14,168 nucleotides of DNA from Verrucomicrobia bacterium GWC2_42_7 (GTDB lineage Bacteria > Verrucomicrobiota > Verrucomicrobiia > Opitutales > GWC2-42-7-A), in assembly GCA_001831055.1 (NCBI GenBank), contig MIDO01000103.1:3830-17997 (forward strand), in the 5' to 3' direction. A model generated the notes under the pieces. The model saw only the letters and a program-made list of their open reading frames with translations, searched no databases and had not been told where the DNA came from. Positions 1-7,310 of this stretch are shown here, one piece after another (position 1 is the stretch's first letter; each line of letters begins with the position of its first letter). The translations under genes were made by a program, and so were the position numbers.

Positions 1-61
1 CGTTTTCAATAGAAAGAGGTATTAATTTCTTCGCAAAAAACTTAAGAGATTGGCCGTCCAT
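1..61 (-). CDS. atpH: ATP synthase delta subunit, N-terminal fragment (cut by the window edge)
   Basis: An ATG at 61-59 on the minus strand opens a frame that stays open to the window edge and reads MDGQSLKFFAKKLIPLSIEN. It begins 6 nt after the atpF stop codon. The call rests on position: F-type operons in the order a-c-b normally continue with delta (OSCP, the peripheral-stalk subunit joining b to the alpha/beta head). The amphipathic AKKLIPLS-type start is also compatible with delta N-termini, which open with a helix. No Shine-Dalgarno is visible, so translation may be coupled to atpF. Only 20 residues are present, so the family cannot be confirmed from sequence alone. Confidence 0.62.
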   Translation of the reverse strand, partial: MDGQSLKFFAKKLIPLSIEN

Positions 62-67
62 ACGTTG

Positions 68-601
68 TTAGATGCTCGCTATTTGCTCTGCGGCAGATTC
101 GCTGATTCTTGCCTTCTCTTTTTCCGACAAATCTTTGTCGATGACTTTCCCAGTAACTTGCACAACGAGGGTCGCTACTTCTCTACGGATATCCGTCAGC
201 ATCTTTTGGTGCTCGCTCTCAATCTCTTGACGCGCCTTTTGCAAAATAGATTCCGCCTTTAATTCGACTTCCTTCTTCTGCCTCTCTCCGTAATCCTCTG
301 CCGCGTCCTTTGCCTCTTCGATAATCTTTCTCGCACTTAAAGATGCTTCCTTTATGGTCTCGTTGCGTTTGCGCTCCGCCTCAGCCAATTGACGCTTCAT
401 TTCCTCCGCATACTGAAGACCATCTGCGATTCTCCGTTGACGCTCATCTATCGTTCGCAAAACCGGCTTGAATGCAAAACGATATAAAACATAAGCAACT
501 ATACAAAAATTCACTATTTGGGCGATGAGCATAGGCCATTCTACACCAAAAGAATCTGCAATTCGTGAAATACCAGAAGCGAAAAACATACAAAGTTCCA
601 T
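68..601 (-). CDS. atpF: F-type ATP synthase subunit b
   Basis: Subunit b forms the peripheral stalk that stops the alpha3beta3 head rotating with the c-ring. The 177-residue product has the family layout. A membrane segment lies at about residues 22-45 ([20 protein letters not shown]), followed by the [14 protein letters not shown] junction. A long charged coiled coil then runs to the end ([34 protein letters not shown] heptads). The [11 protein letters not shown]-terminal pattern is typical. The length is normal for a slightly extended b subunit. The start is uncertain: ATG at 601 has no SD, while the second ATG (589, Met5) has GGAA 6 nt upstream and may be used instead. The gene lies downstream of atpE after a long structured 193-nt gap and is followed 6 nt later by the probable atpH. 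Confidence 0.95.
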   Translation of the reverse strand: MELCMFFASGISRIADSFGVEWPMLIAQIVNFCIVAYVLYRFAFKPVLRTIDERQRRIADGLQYAEEMKRQLAEAERKRNETIKEASLSARKIIEEAKDAAEDYGERQKKEVELKAESILQKARQEIESEHQKMLTDIRREVATLVVQVTGKVIDKDLSEKEKARISESAAEQIASI

Positions 602-633
602 TACACTACATTATTGTTATTTCAAAAAAAGGC

Positions 634-737
634 TTGTCTCTATAAGGATTGCTTTTCTCAAAAAAGCAAGTAATTATTTGTCCCTCAATAAATTAAAAAA
701 CCACTCGGTTTTTATTAACTCAATAAAATAGAGACAA
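634..737 (-). other. Structured spacer between atpE and atpF (possible RNA three-way junction)
   Basis: The 193-nt gap between atpE and atpF is far longer than usual for these co-transcribed genes. TTGTCTCTA (634-642) pairs perfectly with TAGAGACAA (729-737). Inside lie an 8-bp hairpin (649-656 with 662-669, 5-nt loop) and the terminator-like hairpin at 696-713. Together they can form a closed three-way structure on the atp mRNA. GGCTTG (631-636) can instead pair with CAAGCC (779-784), giving an alternative fold. I see the complementarity directly. A role in mRNA processing or in setting subunit ratios is inference. Confidence 0.45.
696..713 (-). terminator. Terminator-like hairpin inside the atp operon (attenuator candidate)
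   Basis: Read on the minus strand, AAAAACC-GAGT-GGTTTTT is a perfect 7-bp stem with a 4-nt loop, ending in a run of Us and an AT-rich tail. It lies about 82 nt after the atpE stop and before atpF, in the transcription direction. The stem is AU-rich, so termination would probably be partial. It shares the AAAACC/GGTTTT motif with the other intergenic hairpins of this window. Confidence 0.5.
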
Positions 738-794
738 AAAATATTACTTTCCCCTTTGCATCACTCTATATAAAATACAAGCCTTCGTCCTCCT

Positions 795-1022
795 TTACTT
801 GTACAAAAACAGAGAATAAAAAGCGACCGCTTCTGCTAACGCCATCCCTAAGATAGCTTGCACCAAAATCTTAGCGTATGCACCAGGATTGCGACCAACG
901 GCTTCAACAGCTTTTGTACCAATGAGAGCAACGCCAAAAGCTGCACTCAAGCAACCAAACGCAGATGTAAGACCGCGACCAATGTCACCCGTAAGTTCTG
1001 CAAGAATTGATGGAATTTCCAT
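795..1022 (-). CDS. atpE: F-type ATP synthase subunit c
   Basis: Subunit c makes the rotating proteolipid ring of the F0 motor. The 75-residue product is two membrane helices joined by a polar loop. Helix 1 contains SAFGCLSAAFGVALIG, followed by the loop KAVEAVGRNPGA, whose R-N-P matches the conserved R-Q/N-P. Helix 2 contains GMALAEAVAFYSL, where the Glu of LAEA is the ion-binding carboxylate. The residue after that Glu is Ala rather than Ser/Thr. The helix-1 position that is Gln in sodium-type rings is Val here. By established structure rules this points to proton rather than sodium coupling. There is no SD before the ATG. The gene lies 73 nt downstream of atpB. Confidence 0.97.
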   Translation of the reverse strand: MEIPSILAELTGDIGRGLTSAFGCLSAAFGVALIGTKAVEAVGRNPGAYAKILVQAILGMALAEAVAFYSLFLYK

Positions 1023-1095
1023 AGTATTTTACGATTTAGAGTTGTTGTAGTTTTGAATAGCCCACACTCGTTGGCATGGTCCCTATTCGTGAAAT

Positions 1096-1962
1096 TTAAT
1101 GCTCATGGCCCTCTTCCTCGTCATGATTGCAAACGAGTCCGATGTACACACAAACAAGTAACGAAAAAACAAAAGCTTGAATAAGCCCGATGAGACATTC
1201 AAGAAAGCAAAATGGAACAGGCAATGCAAATTTAAACACCCCTTCCATACTCACAATAAGGCTTTCTCCGCCAAATACATTACCAAATAAACGGAAGGAC
1301 AAGGAGACTAATCGGAAAAGGATAGAAATAACCTCAATTACTCCAACACCAAAGAAAATAAAAAACAAAAATCCGTAAATTAGGATAGGAATTCCCTTGG
1401 GATCGGCCTTATTTCCAAACAAGTGAAGATACAGATTTTTAGGACCTGTATACCGAAAGGCAAAATAACCCCACGCAATAAAGGAAATGAGAGCAAGGGC
1501 AAGGGTCGAATTCAAATCTGCATTACCCGGTCTAAAAAAAGCTACCAAGTGACCATGCTCCGTTATTCTCCCAAGCGTTCCGATTCCCGGAAAAAGACCA
1601 CTCCAATTTTGTATAAGTATGTAAACGAAGAAGCCTATGAGTATAGGAAAGGTATGCTTTATCATCTTCTTACCAACCACCGGCTCAAAAATCTCATACA
1701 TCCCCTCGACTAGCGACTCAACAATCGCTTGACCGCGACCTGGAATTAACGCTGGCTTCCTACCGACGGCACGCCTAACAATAAAGATGAGAATCAGGGA
1801 AAAAATCCAGCTCGTAAGCATGGAATTTGTTACAGGAAAGTTCCCAAATATATGGAACAAAACATCGGACTTAATATTAACTTCTTCGGCACCACCCGCA
1901 TAAGTAACGGTACCAAAGAATAATGGAAATATATAAAAACAAAAATTCCTCACCTTAACCAT
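1096..1962 (-). CDS. atpB: F-type ATP synthase subunit a
   Basis: Subunit a is the membrane stator that carries ions to and from the c-ring. The 288-residue protein has the key helix VSLSFRLFGNVFGGE with the essential Arg at residue 224, and a final helix with Gln262 (GLIQAFVFSLL), equivalent to the conserved Gln of the E. coli protein. Earlier membrane segments lie at about 50-63, 105-128, 153-170 and 191-218. The N-terminus (residues 1-21, ending in a small-residue stretch before AEEV) looks like a cleavable signal peptide, a feature of subunit a in several non-proteobacterial phyla. The C-terminus is unusually acidic and His-rich (NHDEEEGHEH). It is the first gene of the operon, with no atpI upstream. 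The ATG has no SD. Confidence 0.97.
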   Translation of the reverse strand: MVKVRNFCFYIFPLFFGTVTYAGGAEEVNIKSDVLFHIFGNFPVTNSMLTSWIFSLILIFIVRRAVGRKPALIPGRGQAIVESLVEGMYEIFEPVVGKKMIKHTFPILIGFFVYILIQNWSGLFPGIGTLGRITEHGHLVAFFRPGNADLNSTLALALISFIAWGYFAFRYTGPKNLYLHLFGNKADPKGIPILIYGFLFFIFFGVGVIEVISILFRLVSLSFRLFGNVFGGESLIVSMEGVFKFALPVPFCFLECLIGLIQAFVFSLLVCVYIGLVCNHDEEEGHEH

Positions 1963-1987
1963 CTAGTGTCAACTTTTAAAGGTAAAA

Positions 1988-2015
1988 TTAATAACTAAAT
2001 TCCATTACAAGTCAA
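1988..2015 (-). promoter_or_regulatory. Candidate sigma70 promoter of the atp operon
   Basis: On the minus strand TTGACT (2015-2010) and TATTAA (1993-1988) are separated by 16 bp. They lie 26-53 bp upstream of the atpB ATG, giving a predicted leader of about 20 nt. This is the best sigma70-like match upstream of the operon. The spacer is 1 bp shorter than ideal. Confidence 0.5.
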
Positions 2016-2069
2016 CGATTCTTTGAAATCAAATTTCTTCTTTTCCGGGTTTTTTTAAAGGAACCAAAT

Positions 2070-2165
2070 GTCGCCCCAATAAAATCCTAAAAAATTTCTT
2101 CGGCAATAGAAAGGGGTATAGTTAATTGCATTGAAAATGAATACAGTATTTTGTTTTGGGGCGAC
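2070..2165. repeat. 96-bp segment bounded by a perfect 10-bp inverted repeat (MITE-like)
   Basis: GTCGCCCCAA at 2070-2079 is exactly complementary to TTGGGGCGAC at 2156-2165. Further AT-rich partial pairing lies inside (TAAAAT against ATTTTGT). The right end lies inside the long repeat described at 2116-2240. The other copy of that repeat (7183-7310) has only one of the two ends. The layout resembles a miniature inverted-repeat element, but no target-site duplication is obvious. Confidence 0.35.
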
Positions 2166-2240
2166 TTCTCATTCATCGCATAATAAAAACCGTAAGGTTT
2201 TTGATTATGCGATTATTAAAAGTGTTTCTTGGAAAAGCTC
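2116..2240 (+). repeat. Inverted repeat flanking the chemoreceptor pair, copy 1
   Basis: This stretch recurs in inverted orientation at 7183-7310. The core 2128-2170 (43 bp) is identical to the reverse complement of 7256-7298. The flanks match with few changes, from GTATAG at 2116 through a short hairpin (CGCATAAT...ATTATGCG around a GTAA loop, about 2177-2211) to AAAAGTGTTTCTT near 2218-2230. The two copies point towards each other and enclose both chemoreceptor genes. A small frame opening at 2131 starts inside the repeat. The matching frame in copy 2 is shifted and stops early, so I do not call a gene. Confidence 0.85.
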
Positions 2241-2362
2241 AGAAAGCATCTGTTCTATTTTTGAGAAGGCGGGCAAGGTGAATACGACCGAGCGTACATG
2301 TGTACGTAAGAGAGTGTGAATCCGTAGCCCAACATACTCAAAAACTGAACACATGCTTTCTG
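2240..2362. other. Long imperfect hairpin (about 120 nt), possible structured RNA or DNA site
   Basis: AGAAAGCATCTGTTC (2241-2255) pairs with GAACACATGCTTTCT (2347-2361) with a single C-C mismatch, plus one more pair outside. After a 2-nt by 2-nt internal loop, TTTTTGAG (2258-2265) pairs with CTCAAAAA (2337-2344). Inside are GGGC/GCCC (2271-2274, 2327-2330) and a small hairpin, CGTAC-ATGT-GTACG (2293-2306). It lies between copy 1 of the inverted repeat and the MCP terminator. I do not recognise a known RNA family. It could be a small RNA, a recombination site or relic mobile DNA. Confidence 0.45.
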
Positions 2363-2367
2363 CCAAA

Positions 2368-2398
2368 AAACCCTTCTTCTCCTCGAAAAGAAGGGTTT
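2368..2398 (-). terminator. Rho-independent terminator of the minus-strand chemoreceptor
   Basis: On the minus strand a perfect 11-bp stem (AAACCCTTCTT paired with AAGAAGGGTTT) with a 9-nt loop is followed by six Ts. It lies about 130 nt downstream of the stop codon at 2527. It is the most divergent member of the window's CCTTTCTTTT-type hairpin family. Confidence 0.72.
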
Positions 2399-2526
2399 CC
2401 TCGTATCTATTCTCTATGCTATTAACTATAACACACTCGAAAGTTGAAATCAGCTTTTTCTGGAACGAAATCCACTGGGAATAAAAGAGGTTCCCTCAAA
2501 AACTCCAACTCTCTTCAAATACATCC

Positions 2527-4515
2527 TTAAACTTTAAATTGTCTGACAAGAAAGTTTAGTTGTTCAGCCATCTTTGAGAGTTCTGCCACATGCATATTTG
2601 TTGTAGTTGCCCCCACAGTTGAGGCTTCGGCCGATTTAGTGAGAATTTCAATGTTACGCGATACCTGTTTGGAGCTAGACGATGCATCCTGGATATTACT
2701 GGATAAATTTTTGATCGATTTAGAGAAGGCATCTATTGTTTTTGAAATCTCTTCGACAGTCGTAGATTGTTCATCAACGGAAGATGCGATGTTGTTGGAA
2801 AGGCCACGGACTTCTGAAACAATTTTTGATATTTGATCAATTCCCGCGACAGCAGACCTCGTATCTCCTTGAATAACAAGAGTTTGTTTTATAATCTGTT
2901 CTGTTGCTTGGGCGCTTTTTTTTGCAAGATCTTTAACCTCATTGGCAACAACAGCAAAGCCTTTCCCAGCACTACCCGCGCTTGCTGCTTCAATAGTGGC
3001 ATTGAGTGCTAGCAGGTTAGTCTGTTCTGCAATATTGCTTATTGCGTCAACAACTTTGTTAATTTCCTCCGCAGATTTGCTCAATTTTTGCATGAGAAGG
3101 AAAGACGTTTCTGTTTCTCGATTTGCCTGTCCCGCTATATTTGCTTCTTGCATACAATTTTTGGCAACTTCATTGATGGAGGCATTCATTTGTTCAATGG
3201 AAGAAGCTACCATTGTGGAAGAATTATTCATAGTTTCCGACATTACAGCCATGTTATGAATGCTATCAGAAAAACGTTTACCGGCTGAATAGATATCGTT
3301 TGCTTGGATACTAATCCCTTTTGCACTAGACTCCATTTGCGCGGAAGTTCGAGAAAGTTCGTCAGCTGTCGATGTTAGAACATTCGTGTTTTTGCTGATG
3401 TCTAGGATAATCTTTTGAATTTTCTCTACAAATGTATTAAACCACTGAGCTAGTTCTCCTAATTCATCTTTCGCATTCACCTCTAAACGCTTAGTAAGGT
3501 CTCCTTCTCCTTGAGCTATATCTTTTAAAAGGTCTATTGCCTTTCTTAGGGAACGCGTAATTGAAAGACTAATCGATGTCCCAAGAATTACAGCAATACT
3601 ACCCCCAAAGAAAGCAACCAATATCGCAAGCAACCCGGCTGTTTTTTTTATGCTGTCGCATTCTTGTTGCGACTGAACAAGCAATGTATCCGAATTCCTA
3701 AACATTTTCTCTCCAATACTATCTAATTTAGAGACAGCAGTCGCTTCCTTATTGAAGGCTATTAATGCCGGCTTTGAAAGCCTAGCTGCATCATCTATCA
3801 GATTATTTAAGATTTGGGCATATTTTATCAATAACTCATCCCTTGAAGCTGAAGCAAATATTTTGAGAGAATTTTTGACCATATCTCCCTGTGTCGAAAT
3901 AATGCGATCAAATTGCTTTAGGAAAGAAACGTCACCTTTACGCAAAAACTGATAATAGAGAGCAGAAAGAGTAAGAACAAGTCGGTCTGCATCCGATGTC
4001 GCATTGATCATACCCAGTTCAGCGCTTTTGAGCCCTTGACCCATTTCACTTAGGCCTGCTTCGCGAGTTCTTAAGTTTGCGTGCAATTCCTTCGCCTTCG
4101 CAATGGCTTCATTGACAGTAGAATCTAGAGAATTCTGAGATTTTTGGGTTTCTTCGTGCGCAAACACAAGTTCTTCAAATTGCGACTTATATTCATCAAG
4201 ATTTTTTAGAAGCAACTCTATTCTTCGGTTATCTGGATGGGACTGAAAAAGAAGGGAAAGCAGCCGGGTTGCTCCCGCACAGCTATCATGAAAGGTCTTA
4301 ATACATTCTTTACTATAGTATTGCAGATAAGCTTTTTCCGCAATTCTAGCGGAACTTACTTGTCCAATAATACCACGTACATTTTGCTCAAAAAGAGTCC
4401 CGGTGCCAAGCTGATTCCAAAAAAAGAGACCCACCGAAATTAATATACATATAGTAAATATGTACAACAATGAAAACACTGCCAATTTTTTCTTTATTGT
4501 TAGTAAGTTGAACAT
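2527..4515 (-). CDS. Methyl-accepting chemotaxis protein (chemoreceptor)
   Basis: A 662-residue transmembrane chemoreceptor that senses an unknown ligand and controls CheA through CheW. TM1 lies at about residues 11-33. A mostly helical extracytoplasmic domain follows at about 34-291, and TM2 at about 292-318. The HAMP linker covers about 319-372 and contains EGDLTKRLEVNAKDELGELAQWFN. The signalling coiled coil then runs to the end, with the hairpin tip around [21 protein letters not shown] (about 494-514) and [15 protein letters not shown] after it. The sensor length fits a large four-helix or helical-bimodular type, but I cannot assign it firmly. There is no CheR-binding pentapeptide at the C-terminus (LNFLVRQFKV). 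The ATG has no SD. It is transcribed divergently from a second MCP about 500 bp away. No che genes are in the window. Confidence 0.95.
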   Translation of the reverse strand: MFNLLTIKKKLAVFSLLYIFTICILISVGLFFWNQLGTGTLFEQNVRGIIGQVSSARIAEKAYLQYYSKECIKTFHDSCAGATRLLSLLFQSHPDNRRIELLLKNLDEYKSQFEELVFAHEETQKSQNSLDSTVNEAIAKAKELHANLRTREAGLSEMGQGLKSAELGMINATSDADRLVLTLSALYYQFLRKGDVSFLKQFDRIISTQGDMVKNSLKIFASASRDELLIKYAQILNNLIDDAARLSKPALIAFNKEATAVSKLDSIGEKMFRNSDTLLVQSQQECDSIKKTAGLLAILVAFFGGSIAVILGTSISLSITRSLRKAIDLLKDIAQGEGDLTKRLEVNAKDELGELAQWFNTFVEKIQKIILDISKNTNVLTSTADELSRTSAQMESSAKGISIQANDIYSAGKRFSDSIHNMAVMSETMNNSSTMVASSIEQMNASINEVAKNCMQEANIAGQANRETETSFLLMQKLSKSAEEINKVVDAISNIAEQTNLLALNATIEAASAGSAGKGFAVVANEVKDLAKKSAQATEQIIKQTLVIQGDTRSAVAGIDQISKIVSEVRGLSNNIASSVDEQSTTVEEISKTIDAFSKSIKNLSSNIQDASSSSKQVSRNIEILTKSAEASTVGATTTNMHVAELSKMAEQLNFLVRQFKV

Positions 4516-4895
4516 ATGTGGGCTACGTAAACAAGTATCTTAGTTATGTCGGAATCCCTTCATCTTTGAGATCAAAAGGGAGGTCTTTTCCGTCTTTAAT
4601 AGAAATAGAACTACCTCGATTATAATCCAACAACTTAGTCAAAAACATAGAATTATATTCATTTATGGCTTTGCAACAAAACACAACTCTCATAAGTAGA
4701 GTCAAAATTACGACCCTTTCATCCTGCATTTTCACAATAAAAAACATTCAAAGCAAGCTTTTTTCTGTAGTTACGATTAATGCATCTTATAGCAGAAGCT
4801 TTTTACGACTCCCTTTGAAAGCACAATGGCTTGCATAGCATAGAAACACTTAAAAAAGCGAAAGGGTACGAAGGCTATTCTTTTCATAAAAAAGA

Positions 4896-4911
4896 AAGGC
4901 TTCTGAGCCTT
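4896..4911 (-). terminator. Minus-strand terminator-like hairpin in the MCP divergent region
   Basis: AAGGCT-TCTG-AGCCTT is a perfect 6-bp stem with a 4-nt loop. On the minus strand it is followed by TCTTTTTTATG, a good U-tract, while the plus-strand side is not T-rich. It could end a short antisense or leader transcript that starts between here and the plus-strand MCP. No gene of clear merit ends at this point. Confidence 0.38.
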
Positions 4912-4949
4912 GCTACTTCTTAGGCTACTGTTGCTATATGCCGCTTTTC

Positions 4950-4957
4950 TAAAGTTT
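4950..4957 (+). promoter_or_regulatory. Possible flagellar sigma (FliA/sigma28) -35 element
   Basis: TAAAGTTT matches the enterobacterial FliA -35 consensus exactly and points toward the plus-strand MCP 57 bp downstream. FliA is known to transcribe chemoreceptor genes. The expected GCCGATAA -10 is poor: the best downstream match is TTCGAAAA at 4971-4978, with a 13-bp spacer. The assignment is tentative. Confidence 0.25.
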
Positions 4958-5013
4958 ACCATTGATTATTTTTCGAAAAATTGTTTTCATGAGAGAAGAA
5001 GGGCGCTGGACTT

Positions 5014-7131
5014 ATGTTGGCAAGGCTGAAGATTTCACATAAATTAGTTATTTTGATAATTGGTTTTGCTGTGCCTATCATGGCATTGGTTTTATTTTTA
5101 CTAAAAGAAAAAGAGAATAAAATTGAATTTACTAAGCTTGAACAGCGAGGGAATGAGGTTCTTCGTGTAATAATCCCTTTATATAAGGAAACCTTAGACT
5201 ACAAAAGATTGTGCCTCTCGGACGGAGATAGCAACGAAATTTACGCCCTTTCACATTCATTATTAAAAACCCTGGTTTCAGCGGAACAGCTATGCAAGAA
5301 GCTAAATGAACCCTTGCAACTCAATCATCGTGGGTTGGTAGCGCGTAACCGCTTACATCTTCTACCTGCTGAGTTTTCACAGACAGGAAAAGCAGCTATC
5401 ATTACCAATGAAAACAGCCATGAAACAATGGATAAAAATTTCGATTCATTCCTCTCGAACACTATAGAACTTATTGCCCATGTGGGAGATACATCGAATC
5501 TAACAACCGACTATGATTTAGATAGCCACTACACTGTCCTAACTATTCTTTCCGATTGGCCCATTGTATGCCAACAATTAGCTGAAATTTTATTCGAATT
5601 GAGTTCCCTTGCGCCACAAGTAAAAATCCCTGAAAAACAAAGAGTAAAAATCCAAGCAGACGTTGAAACGTTCATCAATATTGATCTAAAAAGGATGGCA
5701 TCGCACATCAAAACGGCAATGAACGAAGATCAAAATTTCTACGGAACAAGTAATTCATTACACAACAATATCCCTCCCTCAATCGAAAAGTATAGGAAAA
5801 GCGCACTCGCATTCCAAGAATCAGTGACACAACTATGTGGTCCGGATGAATTGAGTAACGCCAACCCAAATGAAGCAATAGCGGCAGGAAATCTGCTAGA
5901 AAAAGACCTACTTGAGTTTTGGAAAACAGCCTCCAACGAGTTAGAATCCCTATTAAAAATTCGCATACGGGAAATAGGGAAAGAGCAAAAAATAGAGCTC
6001 AGTATCTTAGCCATTTTCCTGTCAATTGCTTTTGTATCTTCAATTTTAATTGCAAGAAATATCATAAAATCCATCGCTAACACAAGAAACATATTAAGGG
6101 AAATTGCAGAGGGAGAAGGCGATTTAACGAAGAGAATCCCTATAAAAGGGGAAGACGAGGTTTCTGAATGCGCACAGTGGTTTAACGTGTTTGCAAACAA
6201 GCTACAAGCGTTCGTAACAGATGTTAGCGGGAATTCTGGAATGCTATGGCAATCTGCTTCAGAGCTCAGAAAACGTGTTCGATTTGTATTTTTTGCAGGA
6301 AAAGAACTGTCTGGAAATATTAGCTCGATTGCCAATGTCGCAAGGCAAGTATCCATTAGCGTAAGTTCCATCGGACATTCTTCTGATTCAATGGCATCAT
6401 CCGTGAAAAACGTAGCTTCTTCCATCGAAGAAATCACCACATCAACAGCGGAAATTGCAAAAAACTGCTCTAAAGAATCCGAGATCACAGAAAAAGCCAA
6501 CGCAAATGCAAAGGCAATGCAGGAAACCATGAATAAATTAGGCTCTTCAGCAAAAGAAATTGGTAACGTTATCGAAGTGATCAGCAATATTGCAAGCCAG
6601 ACAAACTTACTTGCACTGAATGCAACCATTGAAGCAGCCAGCGCTGGAGAAGCAGGGAAGGGATTTGCCGTTGTAGCAAACGAAGTTAAAGAATTGGCAA
6701 GACAAAGCGCTCAAGCTACTCAACAAATATCAGCTCAGTTGGAAGATGTACAAAATAACATTACCCTCTCCGTTTCAGCAATGGACGAAATTTCTAGGAT
6801 AGTAGAAGAAGTAAACAAAATTGCAAATGCGATTGCAGGTTCCGTCGAGCAGCAAGCTACCACTACAGAACAAATTGCGCATAACATGAACGGTATTTCC
6901 ATTGCCACTACAGACCTCGCAAAAGGAGTGCAATCGGTTGTCGAAGGCACCGATAAGTTAGCCTCCAGTGTAAAAGAAGCTGCAAGAGGTGCACAAGATG
7001 TGTCCCAAAACATACAAGAAATCAGCGAAGCAACCGCATCCGCTGAAGCGACAGAAAAGAACACCAGCGTCGGTGAACTAACCAAAATTGCAATCAAACT
7101 CCGGAACATCGTCGATCAATTTAAGATCTAA
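5014..7131 (+). CDS. Methyl-accepting chemotaxis protein (chemoreceptor)
   Basis: A 705-residue chemoreceptor. TM1 is at about residues 10-30, a helical extracytoplasmic sensor at about 31-327 and TM2 at about 328-347. HAMP ([20 protein letters not shown]) lies at about 350-402, and the signalling coiled coil follows with its tip [21 protein letters not shown] at about 525-545. The sensor contains [18 protein letters not shown] (156-173), resembling a VGDxSxLxxDxDxDSYY motif I recall from other MCP and kinase sensors. Compared with the neighbouring MCP, the sensor looks unrelated. The distance from HAMP to the tip is the same (162 residues from GEGDL to QTNLL), but the C-terminal arm is about 12 residues longer. 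A basic/hydrophobic patch, [12 protein letters not shown] (419-430), interrupts the first arm of the coiled coil. No C-terminal CheR tether. The SD is weak. A terminator hairpin begins 11 nt after the stop. Confidence 0.95.
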   Translation: MLARLKISHKLVILIIGFAVPIMALVLFLLKEKENKIEFTKLEQRGNEVLRVIIPLYKETLDYKRLCLSDGDSNEIYALSHSLLKTLVSAEQLCKKLNEPLQLNHRGLVARNRLHLLPAEFSQTGKAAIITNENSHETMDKNFDSFLSNTIELIAHVGDTSNLTTDYDLDSHYTVLTILSDWPIVCQQLAEILFELSSLAPQVKIPEKQRVKIQADVETFINIDLKRMASHIKTAMNEDQNFYGTSNSLHNNIPPSIEKYRKSALAFQESVTQLCGPDELSNANPNEAIAAGNLLEKDLLEFWKTASNELESLLKIRIREIGKEQKIELSILAIFLSIAFVSSILIARNIIKSIANTRNILREIAEGEGDLTKRIPIKGEDEVSECAQWFNVFANKLQAFVTDVSGNSGMLWQSASELRKRVRFVFFAGKELSGNISSIANVARQVSISVSSIGHSSDSMASSVKNVASSIEEITTSTAEIAKNCSKESEITEKANANAKAMQETMNKLGSSAKEIGNVIEVISNIASQTNLLALNATIEAASAGEAGKGFAVVANEVKELARQSAQATQQISAQLEDVQNNITLSVSAMDEISRIVEEVNKIANAIAGSVEQQATTTEQIAHNMNGISIATTDLAKGVQSVVEGTDKLASSVKEAARGAQDVSQNIQEISEATASAEATEKNTSVGELTKIAIKLRNIVDQFKI

Positions 7132-7141
7132 GTATGAGACT

Positions 7142-7180
7142 GCAAAAACCTTTCTTTTCCAAGAAAAGAAAGGTTTTCGC
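7142..7180 (+). terminator. Terminator hairpin after the plus-strand chemoreceptor
   Basis: AAAACCTTTCTTTT (7145-7158) pairs perfectly with AAAAGAAAGGTTTT (7164-7177) around a CCAAG loop, with GC/GC pairs outside one mismatch. It follows the stop codon at 7131 directly. It is symmetric enough to work in both directions. Its core matches the hairpins at 7484, 8328 and 12382. Confidence 0.8.
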
Positions 7181-7182
7181 AC

Positions 7183-7310
7183 TTTCCAAAGAAACACTTT
7201 TGATAATCACATAATCACATAATCAAAACCTTCCGGTTTTTATTATGCGATGGAGGAGAAGTCGCCCCAAAACAAAATACTGTATTCATTTTCAATGCGT
7301 TTTACTATAC
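7183..7310 (-). repeat. Inverted repeat flanking the chemoreceptor pair, copy 2
   Basis: The reverse complement of the repeat at 2116-2240. The 43-bp core 7256-7298 is identical. Beyond it the copies differ by point changes and small indels, for example CGTAAGGTTTTT against CGGAAGGTTTT and an extra GATTATGT unit near 7205-7220. It begins a few bases after the MCP terminator hairpin, and its far end coincides with the stop codon of the degenerate minus-strand coding fragment at 7305-7457. Confidence 0.85.

Larger units (their letters stand above)
4516..5013. other. 498-bp divergent intergenic region between the two chemoreceptors
   Basis: This must hold the promoters of both MCP genes. Two small minus-strand frames (67 codons ending near 4544, 61 codons ending near 4777) lack SD sites and recognisable motifs, so I do not call them genes. 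Two signals stand out: a minus-strand terminator-like hairpin at 4896-4911 and a TAAAGTTT octamer at 4950-4957. I found no strong sigma70 pair for either MCP. Confidence 0.5.

Noticed and set aside
1..22. Similarity of CAATAGAAAGAGGTAT (7-22) to CAATAGAAAGGGGTAT (2104-2119)
   Set aside because: The first lies in the atpH reading frame, and the match does not extend. Most likely chance.
1965..1970. TTGACA on the minus strand just upstream of the atpB ATG
   Set aside because: Too close to the start codon to act as a -35 for atpB. The TTGACT/TATTAA pair at 1988-2015 is better placed.
2131..2319. A 62-codon plus-strand frame starting in repeat copy 1 (MKMNTVFCFGATSHSS...)
   Set aside because: The same start occurs in copy 2, but a one-base shift ends it early, and differences are not biased to third codon positions. 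The DNA is better explained as a non-coding repeat.
2240..2362. Interpretation as an integron attC site or group II intron piece
   Set aside because: The ends lack the attC core sites (RYYYAAC/GTTRRRY), and there is no domain V-like motif or reverse transcriptase. Kept only as an unclassified structure.
4544..4962. Two small minus-strand frames (67 and 61 codons) between the MCP genes
   Set aside because: No SD, no recognisable motif and overlap with a terminator-like hairpin. Length is within chance for AT-rich DNA.
5739..6629. A 296-codon open frame on the minus strand, antisense to the plus-strand MCP
   Set aside because: It lies wholly inside a clear MCP gene. Long antisense frames are common opposite MCP coiled coils because of their codon composition. 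It has no start signals and no family motifs.
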